DNA from: Haliscomenobacter sp.
GTDB taxonomy: Bacteria > Bacteroidota > Bacteroidia > Chitinophagales > Saprospiraceae
Assembly: GCA_016713275.1 (NCBI GenBank)
Contig: JADJPL010000006.1
Coordinates: 310,001-374,000 of the forward strand
Reading direction: 5' to 3'
DNA: 64,000 nt
In this document: in pieces, positions 34,883 to 44,216 of the stretch
Position numbering within the stretch: the first letter of the stretch is position 1
Layout of the letters: every line of letters starts with the position of its first letter
Notes under the pieces: generated by a model
What the model was told of the DNA's origin: nothing
The model's database searches: none
The model's input: the letters and a program-made list of their open reading frames with translations, nothing else
Translations under genes and position numbers: made by a program

Positions 34883-36021
34883 CTAATCCAAAGCAGCCCG
34901 GAGGTCGTCAATCAGGTCCTCCACATCTTCTACGCCTAGGCTCAGTCGGATAAGGGAGTCCGTAAGCCCGACTTTGATGCGTTCTTCTCTTGGGATGGAG
35001 GCATGGGTCATCGTTGCCGGGTGGCCAATCAGCGACTCCACTCCGCCCAGCGATTCCGCCAGGGTGAAAAGTTGGGTAGCGCTCAGAACCTTACTGGCTT
35101 GTTCGAAGGTATCCTCCTGGAGATCAAAGGATACCATGGCCCCAAAGTGGCGCATTTGCTTTTGGGCAATCGCGTGGCCGGGGTGCTCCGGCAAGCCCGG
35201 GTAGTAGACCTTCTTTACTTTCGGGTGGCTTTGGAGAAAGGCAGCTACGCGAACGGCGTTCTCACAGGCGCGCTCAACCCGCAGGTGCAGGGTTTTGATC
35301 CCGCGAAGGATGAGGAAGCAATCCTGCGGACCGGGTACGGCGCCTACGGCATTCTGGAGGAACCGGAGCTGGCTGGCCAGTTGTTCGTCCCGGACGATCA
35401 CCGCGCCATGGACGACGTCGGAGTGCCCCCCAGGTATTTGGTGGCTGAATGCGTTACCAGATCGGCGCCCAGGTCGAGCGGGTTCTGTAAATAGGGGGAG
35501 GCAAAGGTGTTATCGACGCAGGCGAGGATTCCTTTTTCTCTGGCGACCCGGCAAACCGCTTCGATATCGATGATATTGAGCATGGGGTTAGTAGGCGTTT
35601 CGATCCATAGCATCCGGGTGCGTTCGCTGATCGCTTGCGCCAGCTTTTCCGGATCGTCCATCGAAACAAACCGGCTTTCGATGCCGTAGCGTTGGTGCAC
35701 CCGCACCAGTTGCCGGTACGATCCGCCGTAGAGGTCGTTGGTGGACAAGACCTCGTCTCCGGGGTTGAGGAGCCGGATGATCGCATCCATGGCAGCCAGG
35801 CCGCTGCTAAAGCATACCGCAGCATTCCCGTTTTCCAGCGCGGCCAGGTTGGCCTCCAGTGCGCTTCGGGTGGGGTTTTGCGTTCGGGCATATTCGTAGC
35901 CCTTGTGTTTGCCTGGCGCCTCCTGCGCGTAGGTGGAGGTCTGGAAGATGGGCGTCATAACGGCGCCGGTGCTTGGGTCGGGCTCGATACCCGCATGGAT
36001 AACTTTGGTGCCGAATTTCAT
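34883..36021 (-). pseudogene. Cystathionine gamma-synthase/lyase family PLP enzyme, one single-base shift
   Basis: Two pieces join to a 379-residue trans-sulfuration enzyme. The first starts MKFGTKVIHAGIEPDPSTGA at ATG 36021 (the frame extends to 36063) and has AVCFSSGLAAMDAI and the PLP lysine in SATKYLGG. A run of C6 on the plus strand (35426-35431) seems to lack one base. Restoring it gives YLGGHSDVVHGAVIVRDEQL and continues to the stop at 34883 with TLAESLGGVESLIGHPATMTH. It could be metB or a gamma-lyase; sequence alone does not decide. The break is probably a sequencing error. Confidence 0.9.
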
Positions 36022-36066
36022 TTTGGGAAGATCGTTGAATGAAAAAATAGGGCGAAGCGCCAAAAC

Positions 36067-36104
36067 AAAAAGGGCAACCCCAGCATCGCTTTGATTGCCC
36101 TTTT
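36067..36104 (-). terminator. Terminator of the HU gene
   Basis: AAAAGGGCAA pairs with TTGCCCTTTT (10 bp) around a 17-base loop, downstream of the HU stop codon. Confidence 0.75.
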
Positions 36105-36155
36105 CCGCTCAGGAGAACCCCCATGAGCTGGTCAGTACGTTGAATCTCGGAAGAA

Positions 36156-36428
36156 TTAGTTCACTGAATCCGACAACTCTTTGCCGGGCTTGAACTTAAC
36201 TACTTTCTTTGCGTCAATCTTAATGGAAGCGCCGGTTTGCGGGTTGCGGCCGGTACGCGCTTCCCGTACGGAAACAGAGAACGTTCCGAAGCCGATCAAG
36301 GTAACCTTGCCACCGGTTTTCAATTCGCCATTAATGCCGTCCAAAACAGCATTCAATGCATCCGTTGCTTGTGCCTTAGTGATTTTCGCACTCTCGGCAA
36401 TTTTGTTAATCAGATCTCCTTTATTCAT
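36156..36428 (-). CDS. HU family DNA-binding protein
   Basis: The 90-residue histone-like protein starts MNKGDLINKIAESAKITKAQ and contains the family signature GFGTFSVSVREARTGRNPQTG. The C-terminal KVVKFKPGKEL is typical. It bends and compacts DNA. It is a single-gene unit with its own terminator. Confidence 0.96.
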   Translation of the reverse strand: MNKGDLINKIAESAKITKAQATDALNAVLDGINGELKTGGKVTLIGFGTFSVSVREARTGRNPQTGASIKIDAKKVVKFKPGKELSDSVN

Positions 36429-36601
36429 TTCAAAGGGTTTTAATGAAAACTGAAGGTAAATTTAGGCGCAAACTTTTTCTTCTCCAAGTTTTTTGACTGT
36501 AAAAAAACGTGGGAATGCTTGCTATTCAAGGGTTTTCGCTTTTTCTTTCGCTTTTGAAGCGTATTCTGCCCAAAAAATGCGTTAATATGGAAACGGTTGC
36601 C

Positions 36602-36802
36602 ATGAAAAAAATACTGAAAACCAGCCTTTTACCGATTGCGGTGATTTTCTCTGCCTTTGTCTTGGCCTCTTGCAGCCCCAAAGTAGGCTGCCCGGTAAAT
36701 GAAGAGGTTCACAGCGCTGTAAACCGCAAAGGAGAACTCAAAAACAAAAAAGGCAAGTCCAGCCTGTTCTCCCCGAAGATGTCGCGGGATATGAAAAAAT
36801 AA
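36602..36802 (+). CDS. Small lipoprotein
   Basis: With ATG at 36602 the peptide has 66 residues: a signal sequence ending in lipobox LASC (Cys about residue 19) and a short basic tail (SPKVGCPVNEEVHSA ... SPKMSRDMKK). Earlier in-frame ATGs exist, but MKKILKTSLLPIAVIF is the natural lipoprotein start. Small lipoproteins of this pattern are common in Bacteroidota and have no known function. Confidence 0.7.
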   Translation: MKKILKTSLLPIAVIFSAFVLASCSPKVGCPVNEEVHSAVNRKGELKNKKGKSSLFSPKMSRDMKK

Positions 36803-36814
36803 CGGAAAGGAGTT

Positions 36815-38067
36815 TTACCGGCCGGCTTCCCCCCGGGGATCGAACCATTCGCTGAGCGCTTCCCCCAGCAGGTTAAACGAGGCCACGGTTAAAAAGATCG
36901 CGGTTCCGGGAAACACCGCCAGCCACCACGGGCGTATATTGGAGCCCGAGATTTGGCGCATCAGCGAACCCCAGGTGACCGTTTCCACCGGAAGCCCTAT
37001 ACCCAGGAACGATAGCGACGCCTCTACCAGAATCGCTCCTGCCATCCCAAAAGCCAGGGTTACCCACACCGGCCCCAGGCTATTGGGTAGCGCATGGCGG
37101 AAAAAGATCCGCCAGGAGCTATATCCCAAAACCCTTGCCGCTTCAATATAATCCAGACTGCGGACCCTCAGCAGCTCCGCCCGGACCAGCCTCGAAATGC
37201 CGGTCCACCGCACCAGCCCAATCACCACCATGACCGCATAAATATTCGGCTGGTCCAGAATCGCCAGAATCGCCATTACAAAAAGCAGCGTAGGTAGCGA
37301 ATTCAGTACCTCGGTAAGCCGGGTGATCCAAAAATCAAACCGCAGCGCCATCGTCCTTCTTCCAAGGGGCAACCGGTTTAGTCCAAGGGCTAGTACCCAC
37401 CCGGCAAGAAAAAAAAGGGCCGATCCGCCAACTGGAATCCACCAGGCGGTCCCTATATCGGGCTGCCCTCCATGCGCAAGCAAAAAAGCCCAGACCAGGT
37501 ATCCGCTGAGCGCAATCGCCAGGGAGTATGCGATCGCATTGCCTACCGGCAGGCGATACCGGGTGTCTCCAAAAAAGCCTGCCAGCCCCCCAAAAAAAAT
37601 GCCCAGAAGGGTTGCTACCAGCATGCCGATCAGTCCGATCATAAAAGCGACCCTGGATCCATGGATCAGGCCGGCGGCGACGTCGTGCCCGGCCATGTCG
37701 GTGCCCAGCCAATGCCAGCCCCAGTTGCTTTTTACCCGTTGGGGCCCAAAGGGGCTTTTGGCGCCGAGATTGCTTCGGTCGATCGTTCTGGCCGAATAAG
37801 GAATCAGCGGAAAACGACCTGCTCATAGGGTTGATCCTTCCATCCCTGTTGAAGGAAACGGGCTTCCCAATGCCCCCACCCGAGATTGATGGTATATTGC
37901 TGGATCACCGGGAAATACCTTTTTCCCTCCAGCTTGCAATACAATGGTTTTTCATTCGCCAGAAAATCACCGGCAATCGCCAGAAAGAAAAACGCATAGA
38001 GGTAGTACAAGGCCCACCGGGTAGCGCGCTTTTTTCTGAGAAACAGCAGGGATGCGAATCGATTCAT
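36815..38067 (-). pseudogene. ABC transporter permease, OppC/DppC type, one single-base shift
   Basis: Two pieces make a 417-residue permease. The first starts MNRFASLLFLRKKRATRW at ATG 38067 and reaches YEQVVF. There the GG at 37809-37810 appears to lack one G. Restoring it gives PLIPYSARTIDRSNLGAKS and NWGWHWLGTDMAGHDVAAG, then the inner-membrane domain to the stop at 36815. The EAA-type loop is seen in EAARVLGYSSWRIFFRHALPN. It is the last gene of a substrate-binding protein - OppB - OppC set that imports oligopeptides or similar solutes. The first half has the unusually long periplasmic part found in Bacteroidota OppC proteins. Confidence 0.88.
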
Positions 38068-38076
38068 AGCGACGCC

Positions 38077-39486
38077 TTAAGGAGTAGATTGATTTTCGGC
38101 GCCCAAACGAACCCGGGGGTCCGCCCAGGAATAAAGCATATCCGCAAGGAGCAACCCGGCGATGGTCAGAACTGCCGACAACATTAATATGGTGTATACC
38201 ACAGGCCAGTCTTGCGCAAACATGGAATCCAACGTCAGTTTACCCATTCCGGGAAGGTTGAACACGGATTCGATGACGATAGAGCCGGCGATCATGGCAG
38301 GGAAAATACTGCCCAAGAGGGTGATTGCGGGGAATAAAGCATTCCGCATGGCATGTTTCCACAAAATTTGCCCCTCTTTCAGTCCTTTGGCCCGGGCAGT
38401 CCGGATATAATCCTGCTGGAGGGTTTCGACCATGGCGTTTCGCATTTGCAATGCAATAAACGCCAGCGACCCGTAAGTCAGGCAAAACATAGGCAGCGCC
38501 ATATGCCTCAAGTCGGAAAGCCTGCGGGCCCACCATCCGGCTTCGGCGGGGTAGTCGCTGATCTGGGTCACGGTAATCCATTGCAGCCCGATGTCAGGAT
38601 GAGTAAACAGCAGCAGCAACAGGGTAGCTGCCCAGAAGGAGGGCAGCGCGTAAAGAAAAAACAGCCCTGCCTGACTCCCCTTGTCGATCCAGGTATCTCT
38701 ATGGGCAGCCATGTAAATTCCCAGGGGGATGGACAGGCCGTATGCAAGCAAAAGGGATAAGACGTTGAGGATAAGGGTCCATCGCAAGGCGGCCCAAACC
38801 TTGCTCTTTACCGGCTGCCCGTCGCGGAAAGACCGGCCAAAATCTCCGCGCAGGCAATTGCTCAGCCAATGGTGGTATTGGTTGTCTAGCCCAAACCACT
38901 GAAATCCGGGAAGGTAGGCGTTCCAAACACTGGGGTTGGATTCCATATTCGTGAAGGCGGCCAGAAACTTCTTTGCTTCGGTATGCTCCTTGTTTCCGGA
39001 CGGATGTAAGCGGACCAGGCGCTCAAGCGCAGGGCGGATCGAGGCCCCCTGGTCGGTGTGGTACAGCTCGGCAGTAATTCGCCTGCTTTCGATCAGGATT
39101 TCTCTGGGTTTATCCGGAACGCTTTGCTCGTAAGTCTGCAGGGCGTTAAAATAGGCTTCGGCAAGGGCCCAACGTCCATACCGGGCGCAGAGGTTTATAA
39201 CAAGGCGCCGGTGAATGGGGTTAATGATGCGGTGCAGTGTATCCGGGTATGCAGCCGGAAGCAGCGTAAAATAAAAGACGGGCTTGTCCAGACCGAGGAT
39301 TTGAGCGGTTTCCCTGTAGCCCCGGTCGGTACTGGCGAGTTCGTCCATTTGCTCGTCGCCAGTGCGGCGAAGCAAGAGTTCCACCGGATCGCCCGGTGCG
39401 GATTTACTCAGCGCGAAAGCGATCAGGGAGATGACGAACAGCGTAGGGACCAGATACGCCAAACGGTGCAACAGATACTGCCCCAT
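38077..39486 (-). CDS. ABC transporter permease, OppB/DppB type
   Basis: The 469-residue permease starts MGQYLLHRLAYLVPTLFVIS as usual for OppB and has the EAA motif (DYIRTARAKGLKEGQI) and a C-terminal SVFNLPGMGKL. A soluble insertion of about 150 residues follows the first membrane helix (about residues 40-195, with predicted helices and AYFNALQTYEQS). Typical OppB proteins have about 310 residues, so the insert explains the extra length. The gene ends 9 bases before oppC and begins 1 base after the substrate-binding protein gene: one operon. Confidence 0.92.
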   Translation of the reverse strand: MGQYLLHRLAYLVPTLFVISLIAFALSKSAPGDPVELLLRRTGDEQMDELASTDRGYRETAQILGLDKPVFYFTLLPAAYPDTLHRIINPIHRRLVINLCARYGRWALAEAYFNALQTYEQSVPDKPREILIESRRITAELYHTDQGASIRPALERLVRLHPSGNKEHTEAKKFLAAFTNMESNPSVWNAYLPGFQWFGLDNQYHHWLSNCLRGDFGRSFRDGQPVKSKVWAALRWTLILNVLSLLLAYGLSIPLGIYMAAHRDTWIDKGSQAGLFFLYALPSFWAATLLLLLFTHPDIGLQWITVTQISDYPAEAGWWARRLSDLRHMALPMFCLTYGSLAFIALQMRNAMVETLQQDYIRTARAKGLKEGQILWKHAMRNALFPAITLLGSIFPAMIAGSIVIESVFNLPGMGKLTLDSMFAQDWPVVYTILMLSAVLTIAGLLLADMLYSWADPRVRLGAENQSTP

Positions 39487-41241
39487 TTATTCTTTGAGCT
39501 TGAACTGACTTGGAGTGAAGCCCGGAGTGAATGGGGTAAGGGTGGTTTCAAACCGCTTGTGGATGGCGATCCGGTCTTTGGGGGCAAAGAGCAGGATCTC
39601 CACCTGTTCGTCGTAGATCCGGTTCAGCAGGCGGATCATTTTTTCTCTTCTGGCCTTATCATCCATGGTGACGAGGATATCCTCGATCAGGGCGTCGGTT
39701 TCGGCATCGCCAAATCCATAGCGGTTATCTCCCTGAGTATGCCAGTTTTGCATAGGATTCCAAAGGGGCGACTGGGTCCGGCCTGCGGAAACGAGCTCAA
39801 AGTCACCCTTTTTGAGTTGATCCAGCAAAACCGTGGGTTCTTTGGCTTCGAGTTGCAGATCGATGCCTGCTTTACGGGCATTATCCTGAATCAGCAAACC
39901 GATGTTCCGGGAGGTTTCGCTGCTGGCGTTAAGGAGGTAGGTGAGCTTCAGGTCTGTTTTTTTACCATCGACGGTTTTATCTACGATGCCGTTGTTATCG
40001 GTATCCTTCCAGCCAGCCTGCGCGAGCAGGGATTTGGCTTTTTCCAGATTGAAGGGGATGGGCTTGAGCGCTTTGGGGTAGTAATCGACAGAAAGTGGCA
40101 CCGGGGCGGCGATCCGCTGCCCAAATCCCTGGAATACTTCGCGGATGATCTCATCGGCATCGACCACATGGGCGAGGGCCTGACGCACGCGCTTGTCGCT
40201 CAGCAGCGGGCGCCGGGCATTGACGCCTATATAATAGTAGGCCAAGCCATCGACGGTACCCAGTTGGTACAGCTGATTAAACGCCGAATCCTCCTGAAGC
40301 CGGAGGAAGTCTTCCGGCGCCAGGTTGGACATGGCGTCGATTTCCTCATTTTGCAAAGCAGCGAGGGCGGTCGCCGGATTAGGAATTGGTTTGAAGATCA
40401 GCGAGTCGGGGAAAACCTGGAACGTGGGCCGGTTTTTCGCCAGGCGGTCGCCCCACCAATTCGCTTTCTTCCGTAGGACGATTCGTTGCCCGGTCTCCCA
40501 GGAAACCAGTTCGTACGGTCCGCAGCCTTTAAGTAAAGCGGGATCCCGGGAGTAAGGATCGGAATTGAAGGATTCGGCAAAATCCTGAAGCCGGGGCTCT
40601 TCCTTGGCAAGCGCTTCCGCGAGCTCGGGGTCGGTCAGGGCGCTGAGCGGGATATTTTTCAACAGCCCTTTTGGATCGAACAGGTATTCCGGCAGGATGG
40701 AAAAAAGGCCGCCTGCGGTTTCCTCCCCGAAAATGCTCTTCTGCCGCATAATGACGGTAAACTTTTTGGGGTTGGAAGGATCGACCTGCACATCCGCTAA
40801 ATCCGTCAGGTAGGCCCGTACCGCCGCCGCCTGAACCATCGGATTTAAAAGCGCTTTTACGGAAAACAGATAATCGGTGCCTGTCACGGGTTGCCCGTTA
40901 TCCCAAACCGCTTCCGGCAAAATCTCAAAGGTGTAGGAAACGCCGCCGGCATAAGGGCCGGAGGCAACGTCCTGAACCACCGGCCGGGCTACCGCTAAAT
41001 CCGTGGTGAGGGAGAGGTCGTTTGGTTCGTAGGCAAGCAGATACATGAAGATGTTTTCCACTACTACTCTGCCGTAATTGGTAACTACCAGAAAGGGGTT
41101 GAGCCGGTCGGCATCCCCATCCATCCGGACAATGACGGCGTTGGAAGTCCGCTTAAAGTTGGCATTGTGTTGGGGCTGCTTTTTACAGGCAGTGAATAGC
41201 GAAATAGCAAAAATCAACGAAAGGATCAGGATACGTTGCAT
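39487..41241 (-). CDS. Oligopeptide-type ABC transporter substrate-binding lipoprotein
   Basis: With ATG at 41241 the protein has 584 residues with a lipoprotein signal (MQRILILSLIFAISLFTAC). The SBP_bac_5 fold is clear from DADRLNPFLVVTNYG, YTFEILPEAVWDNGQPVTG, DVQVDPSNPKKFTV, YYIGVNARRPLLSDKRVRQAL and the C-terminal IDLQLEAKEP. It captures peptides or related solutes for the OppBC permease encoded next. No ATPase genes (oppD/F) are in the window, so the transporter must recruit ATPases from elsewhere. Confidence 0.92.
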   Translation of the reverse strand: MQRILILSLIFAISLFTACKKQPQHNANFKRTSNAVIVRMDGDADRLNPFLVVTNYGRVVVENIFMYLLAYEPNDLSLTTDLAVARPVVQDVASGPYAGGVSYTFEILPEAVWDNGQPVTGTDYLFSVKALLNPMVQAAAVRAYLTDLADVQVDPSNPKKFTVIMRQKSIFGEETAGGLFSILPEYLFDPKGLLKNIPLSALTDPELAEALAKEEPRLQDFAESFNSDPYSRDPALLKGCGPYELVSWETGQRIVLRKKANWWGDRLAKNRPTFQVFPDSLIFKPIPNPATALAALQNEEIDAMSNLAPEDFLRLQEDSAFNQLYQLGTVDGLAYYYIGVNARRPLLSDKRVRQALAHVVDADEIIREVFQGFGQRIAAPVPLSVDYYPKALKPIPFNLEKAKSLLAQAGWKDTDNNGIVDKTVDGKKTDLKLTYLLNASSETSRNIGLLIQDNARKAGIDLQLEAKEPTVLLDQLKKGDFELVSAGRTQSPLWNPMQNWHTQGDNRYGFGDAETDALIEDILVTMDDKARREKMIRLLNRIYDEQVEILLFAPKDRIAIHKRFETTLTPFTPGFTPSQFKLKE

Positions 41242-41407
41242 GAGGAGATGTATTTTCAAGGGTTAGGAGGAATGCCGTATTGATTCTATGCCGAAAGTAA
41301 AAGATTTTTCGCTTTTTTTACAAGGAAGGTTTCAAAGTGGGTGGATCAAAGCCCTGTTTTTTGAACCATTTTTCCCTGGATTGTTGTATACTTGGGTATC
41401 CTCCACA

Positions 41408-41497
41408 GGGGGCTGTCTCAAAAGACCGTCTTCGCCCCTGGCGGCTAGAAAATAAAATTTCATGCCGGTGGCAAAGATTTGTCTTTTGAGACAGGCC
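41408..41497. mobile_element. Dispersed IS-end-like inverted-repeat element, copy 1
   Basis: Ends GGGGGCTGTCTCAAAAGAC and GTCTTTTGAGACAGGCCC face each other over 90 bases. The interior contains GAAAATAAAATTTCATGCC, also found in copy 3. Such ends are typical of insertion sequences in Bacteroidota. No transposase fits in between, so the element is MITE-like. Confidence 0.75.
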
Positions 41498-41516
41498 CGA
41501 AAACCAAAAATCCGGT

Positions 41517-42427
41517 ATGGAAACAATATTAATTGCCGGAGGAACCGGCCTGATTGGCAAGCGCCTGAGCGCTTTTTTAGAAAAAGAAGGCTACAGCGTC
41601 CGTCATATGAGCCGCCACGAGAACCTCCAAGCGCGATTCCCCGCATATCGGTGGGACCCGGAAACCGGTTTTTTGGATCCCAAGGCTCTGGAGGGGGTTT
41701 CGTTCGTGATTAACCTGGCGGGCGCCGGTATCGCCGACAAGCCCTGGACGGAAGGCCGGAAACGGATGATCATCTCCAGCCGGGTACGTAGTACGTTGCT
41801 TTTGCGGGACGCCCTGCTGAAGACCTCCCAGCGCCCTAAAGCGTATTTGTCGGGCGCCGCCATTGGGTATTACGGCAACCGGGGGGAGGAATGGCTGACG
41901 GAGGAAAGCGGCCCGGGCCAGGGGTTTTTGTCCGAAAGCTGCCTGGAATGGGAGAAAGCGATTCGGGAGGTGGAAGCGTTGGGCATTCGGACCGTCGCTT
42001 TTCGCACGGGCATTGTCCTGAGCCCAGAGGCGGGGCTTTGCCCAAATTGGCGCTCCCGCTTCGATTCCGCCTGGCGCCCTATTTTGGCAATGGCAGGCAA
42101 TGGTATTCCTGGATACATATCGACGACCTGTGCCGGATGTTCTCCTTTGCCCTGAAAAACGAATCCGTTGCTGGCATGTTCAATGCTGTCGGGCCTGAGC
42201 CTGCGCGAAACAAAGAATTGGTGGAAAAAATGGCGGCAGCCTCCGAAAAAAAGGCTTGGGTTTTCCCTGTTCCCGGGGTACTTCTCCGGATTGGAATGGG
42301 GGAAATGGCGGACACGGTGCTCTATAGCGCCCGGGTGCGCGCTGGAAAGATTATGTCGCAGGGATTTGAGTTCCTGCATCCCGGTTTGGCCGAAGCGTTG
42401 AAGGACCTGAGCGCGGCTAAGGTTTGA
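41517..42427 (+). pseudogene. TIGR01777-type NAD-dependent epimerase (SDR), one single-base shift
   Basis: The gene starts METILIAGGTGLIGKRLSAF (nucleotide-binding loop GGTGLIG) and reads on to RTVAFRTGIVLSPEAG. The run G4 at 42034-42037 seems to lack one G. Restored, it continues GALPKLALPLRFRLAPYFGN and WIHIDDLCRMFSFALKNESVAG to the stop at 42427. The result is 303 residues, the usual length of the TIGR01777 / YfcH / SulA-like family. Members are of unknown substrate. The gene end overlaps that of the following convergent HAD gene by 11 bases. Confidence 0.88.
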
Positions 42428-42854
42428 ATACTTCGATCTCGTGTTTTTCCACCACGAGATCCGTGAATTTCCCTTTGAACCGCGTTGCTTTAACGATGTG
42501 GTTGTCGATCCAATGGTAGTTCCCGCCTCTGGGTTTACAATAGATAATGGCGTGGTATTTAAACCCATGGCGCTCCAGCCACGCTTCGGTTATCGCGCGA
42601 TGCGCTTCCGTGCGCGAAGTGAAGAAGGTAATGATATGCCCTTCGTCGTACCATTTGTTGAGGATCTTCAGCGCATCCGGGTAGGGGAGAACGGTCGACA
42701 TGCGCTGGGGGTCTTCATTGGGCACATCGTCGCAGACCGTGCCGTCGATATCGACAAGAAAATTTTTCACCGTTTCCGGCAGTCGCGGACTAAGCGCTTC
42801 CCCCTTTTCGTTGAAAGCAGCTTTAAGGAGTTGGCTATTGGACGTTGAGTTCAT
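42417..42854 (-). CDS. HAD-superfamily phosphatase-like protein
   Basis: The 145-residue protein has motif I FLVDIDGTVCDD (Asp nucleophile pair), motif II-like FFTSRTEAHRAITEAWL and the WIDNHIVKA region with an acidic residue, all of the LNS2/KDO8-phosphatase-like HAD type. No cap domain fits in this length. The substrate is unknown. Confidence 0.8.
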   Translation of the reverse strand: MNSTSNSQLLKAAFNEKGEALSPRLPETVKNFLVDIDGTVCDDVPNEDPQRMSTVLPYPDALKILNKWYDEGHIITFFTSRTEAHRAITEAWLERHGFKYHAIIYCKPRGGNYHWIDNHIVKATRFKGKFTDLVVEKHEIEVFKP

Positions 42855-43032
42855 GTGTGTTCATGTGTGTTCAAACTTCTTATTTCTTATCGGGAAGGTT
42901 GAATTTGGCAGGCGCGGCAAGGGTTGGAGTTTAGAACCTGCCGAAGGAGAGACCATATCCGGCAGGTTGTGGAAGCAAAGTTGGCAATTTTTGGAAGAAA
43001 ACCCAAAAAAAACGGTTTTCCCGCAGAAAACT

Positions 43033-43128
43033 GGGCCCGCTTCAAAAGACCGTTTTCGCCCCTGGCTGCCAAAAAATAGGTTCTTTTTTCCTGCCGATGG
43101 CAAAGATTGGCCTTTTGAGACAGCCCCC
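43033..43128. mobile_element. Dispersed IS-end-like inverted-repeat element, copy 2
   Basis: The left end GGGCCCGCTTCAAAAGACCG is somewhat degenerate. The right end CCTTTTGAGACAGCCCCC is well kept. In between, CGCCCCTGGCTGCCAAAAAATA and CCGATGGCAAAGATTGG parallel copy 1. Its last base is also the third position of the M23 peptidase stop codon. Confidence 0.7.
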
Positions 43129-44041
43129 TAGAACGCCACGTAATCCGCAGGGTCTACCGGTTTTCCTTTATTCCACAATTCAAAATGCAGGTGGGGGCCC
43201 GTGGATAACGTGCCGGTATTGCCGATAATGGCAATGGCTTCCCCGGCCCGGACGAAGCTTCCCGCTTTCTTTAACAGGAGCGAATTGTGCTTATAAAACG
43301 ACACGATATTATGGTCGTGCTGGATGCCGATCGTATTGCCTGTTTCAAGCGTCCAGTCGGAAAGGAATACGTATCCGTCCATCGTGGCCTTGATGGCTGT
43401 ATTTTTTGGGGCCAGGATATCCACGCCATAATGCGATTTTTCCCTCGCGTAAGAGGCGCTGATCTCGCCCCTGATTGGTGGGATAAAAAAGAGCTGTTCA
43501 ATGGGCACATCCGCCGACCCGAAGTTGGTACTTCTTCCTTGCCGCACCACAGAGGCCAGCTGGTCCAGTTCGGTTTCCTGCCTGAGTTGGCGGTCCGCTT
43601 CTGAAAGGTCTACTTTCTTCCCTGGTTTGGCGGCGTCCTGTTCTTTGGATTCCTTGGTTTCTTTGTTCAAAGGCTGCACGTCTTTTTCAGTTTGGACATC
43701 GCCCACCAGCATCCGGCGCACATTTTCCGTGTACTTTTGCTGGGCCCGGAGCTCTTTTTCCAGGGATTCCACCTCCCGGGCTAGCGCGATCACCTCCCTG
43801 CCGTTGTTGCCTCCTCCCTGGTACCCGGGCAAGTAGCGTTTGACCGGGGTGTAGGCGATCAACAGAATGACCAGGGTCGCCACAAAACAATGACGGTGCT
43901 GAGCAGGATATATACGTTCATCATCGTCAGGCGAAAGGACGCGCGTTCCTCCAGCGTTTCGTCGTTTCGCACAATCAGCCGGTAAGGCGCTTTCATTTGC
44001 GCTACCCACCGATCCATTCGTTCTTTATCCAAAATTTTCAT
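43128..44041 (-). pseudogene. M23 family peptidase, one single-base shift
   Basis: The gene starts MKILDKERMDRWVAQMKAPY at ATG 44041, with a cytoplasmic tail and then a membrane helix (NVYILLSTVIV). One base seems missing in the A4 run (plus strand) at 43884-43887: restored, the helix continues FVATLVILLIAYTPVKRYLPG. The rest has a coiled coil (EVESLEKELRAQQ) and a LytM/M23 domain with SHYGVDILAP, NNLL-type KHNSLLL and TGPHLHFELW, including the zinc-binding HxD and HxH residues. The restored length is 304. Such proteins act on peptidoglycan cross-links at division, and in Bacteroidota often sit near cell-shape genes. Confidence 0.9.
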
Positions 44042-44097
44042 AGGCAATTTATAAAGCTACGCTACTACCGGGAATATTCCCCAGAACCGCACTTGAA

Positions 44098-44129
44098 TTT
44101 GGTTTTTGTTAAGAGCTAAAATAAATTTG
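44098..44129 (+). promoter_or_regulatory. Promoter of the SprE/PorW-like gene
   Basis: TTTG at 44098-44101, 20 bases, then TAAATTTG at 44122-44129: a perfect match to TTTG / TAnnTTTG, 88 bases before the presumed start. Confidence 0.65.
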
Positions 44130-44216
44130 CACTTTGATAGTTATAGTACCGGATAACCTGATTTCACAAGTCAGTCTGCCCTCCCGGCTATCGGTTAACG
44201 TTGTTTCAGGTTTTTA

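Noticed and set aside
36022..36155. SAM riboswitch in front of the cystathionine gamma-synthase-type gene
   Set aside because: Only the HU terminator and a weak hairpin are visible; no conserved riboswitch core could be recognised.
39058..40476. 472-residue open frame on the plus strand
   Set aside because: Antisense to the OppB and substrate-binding protein genes, which show clear family motifs.
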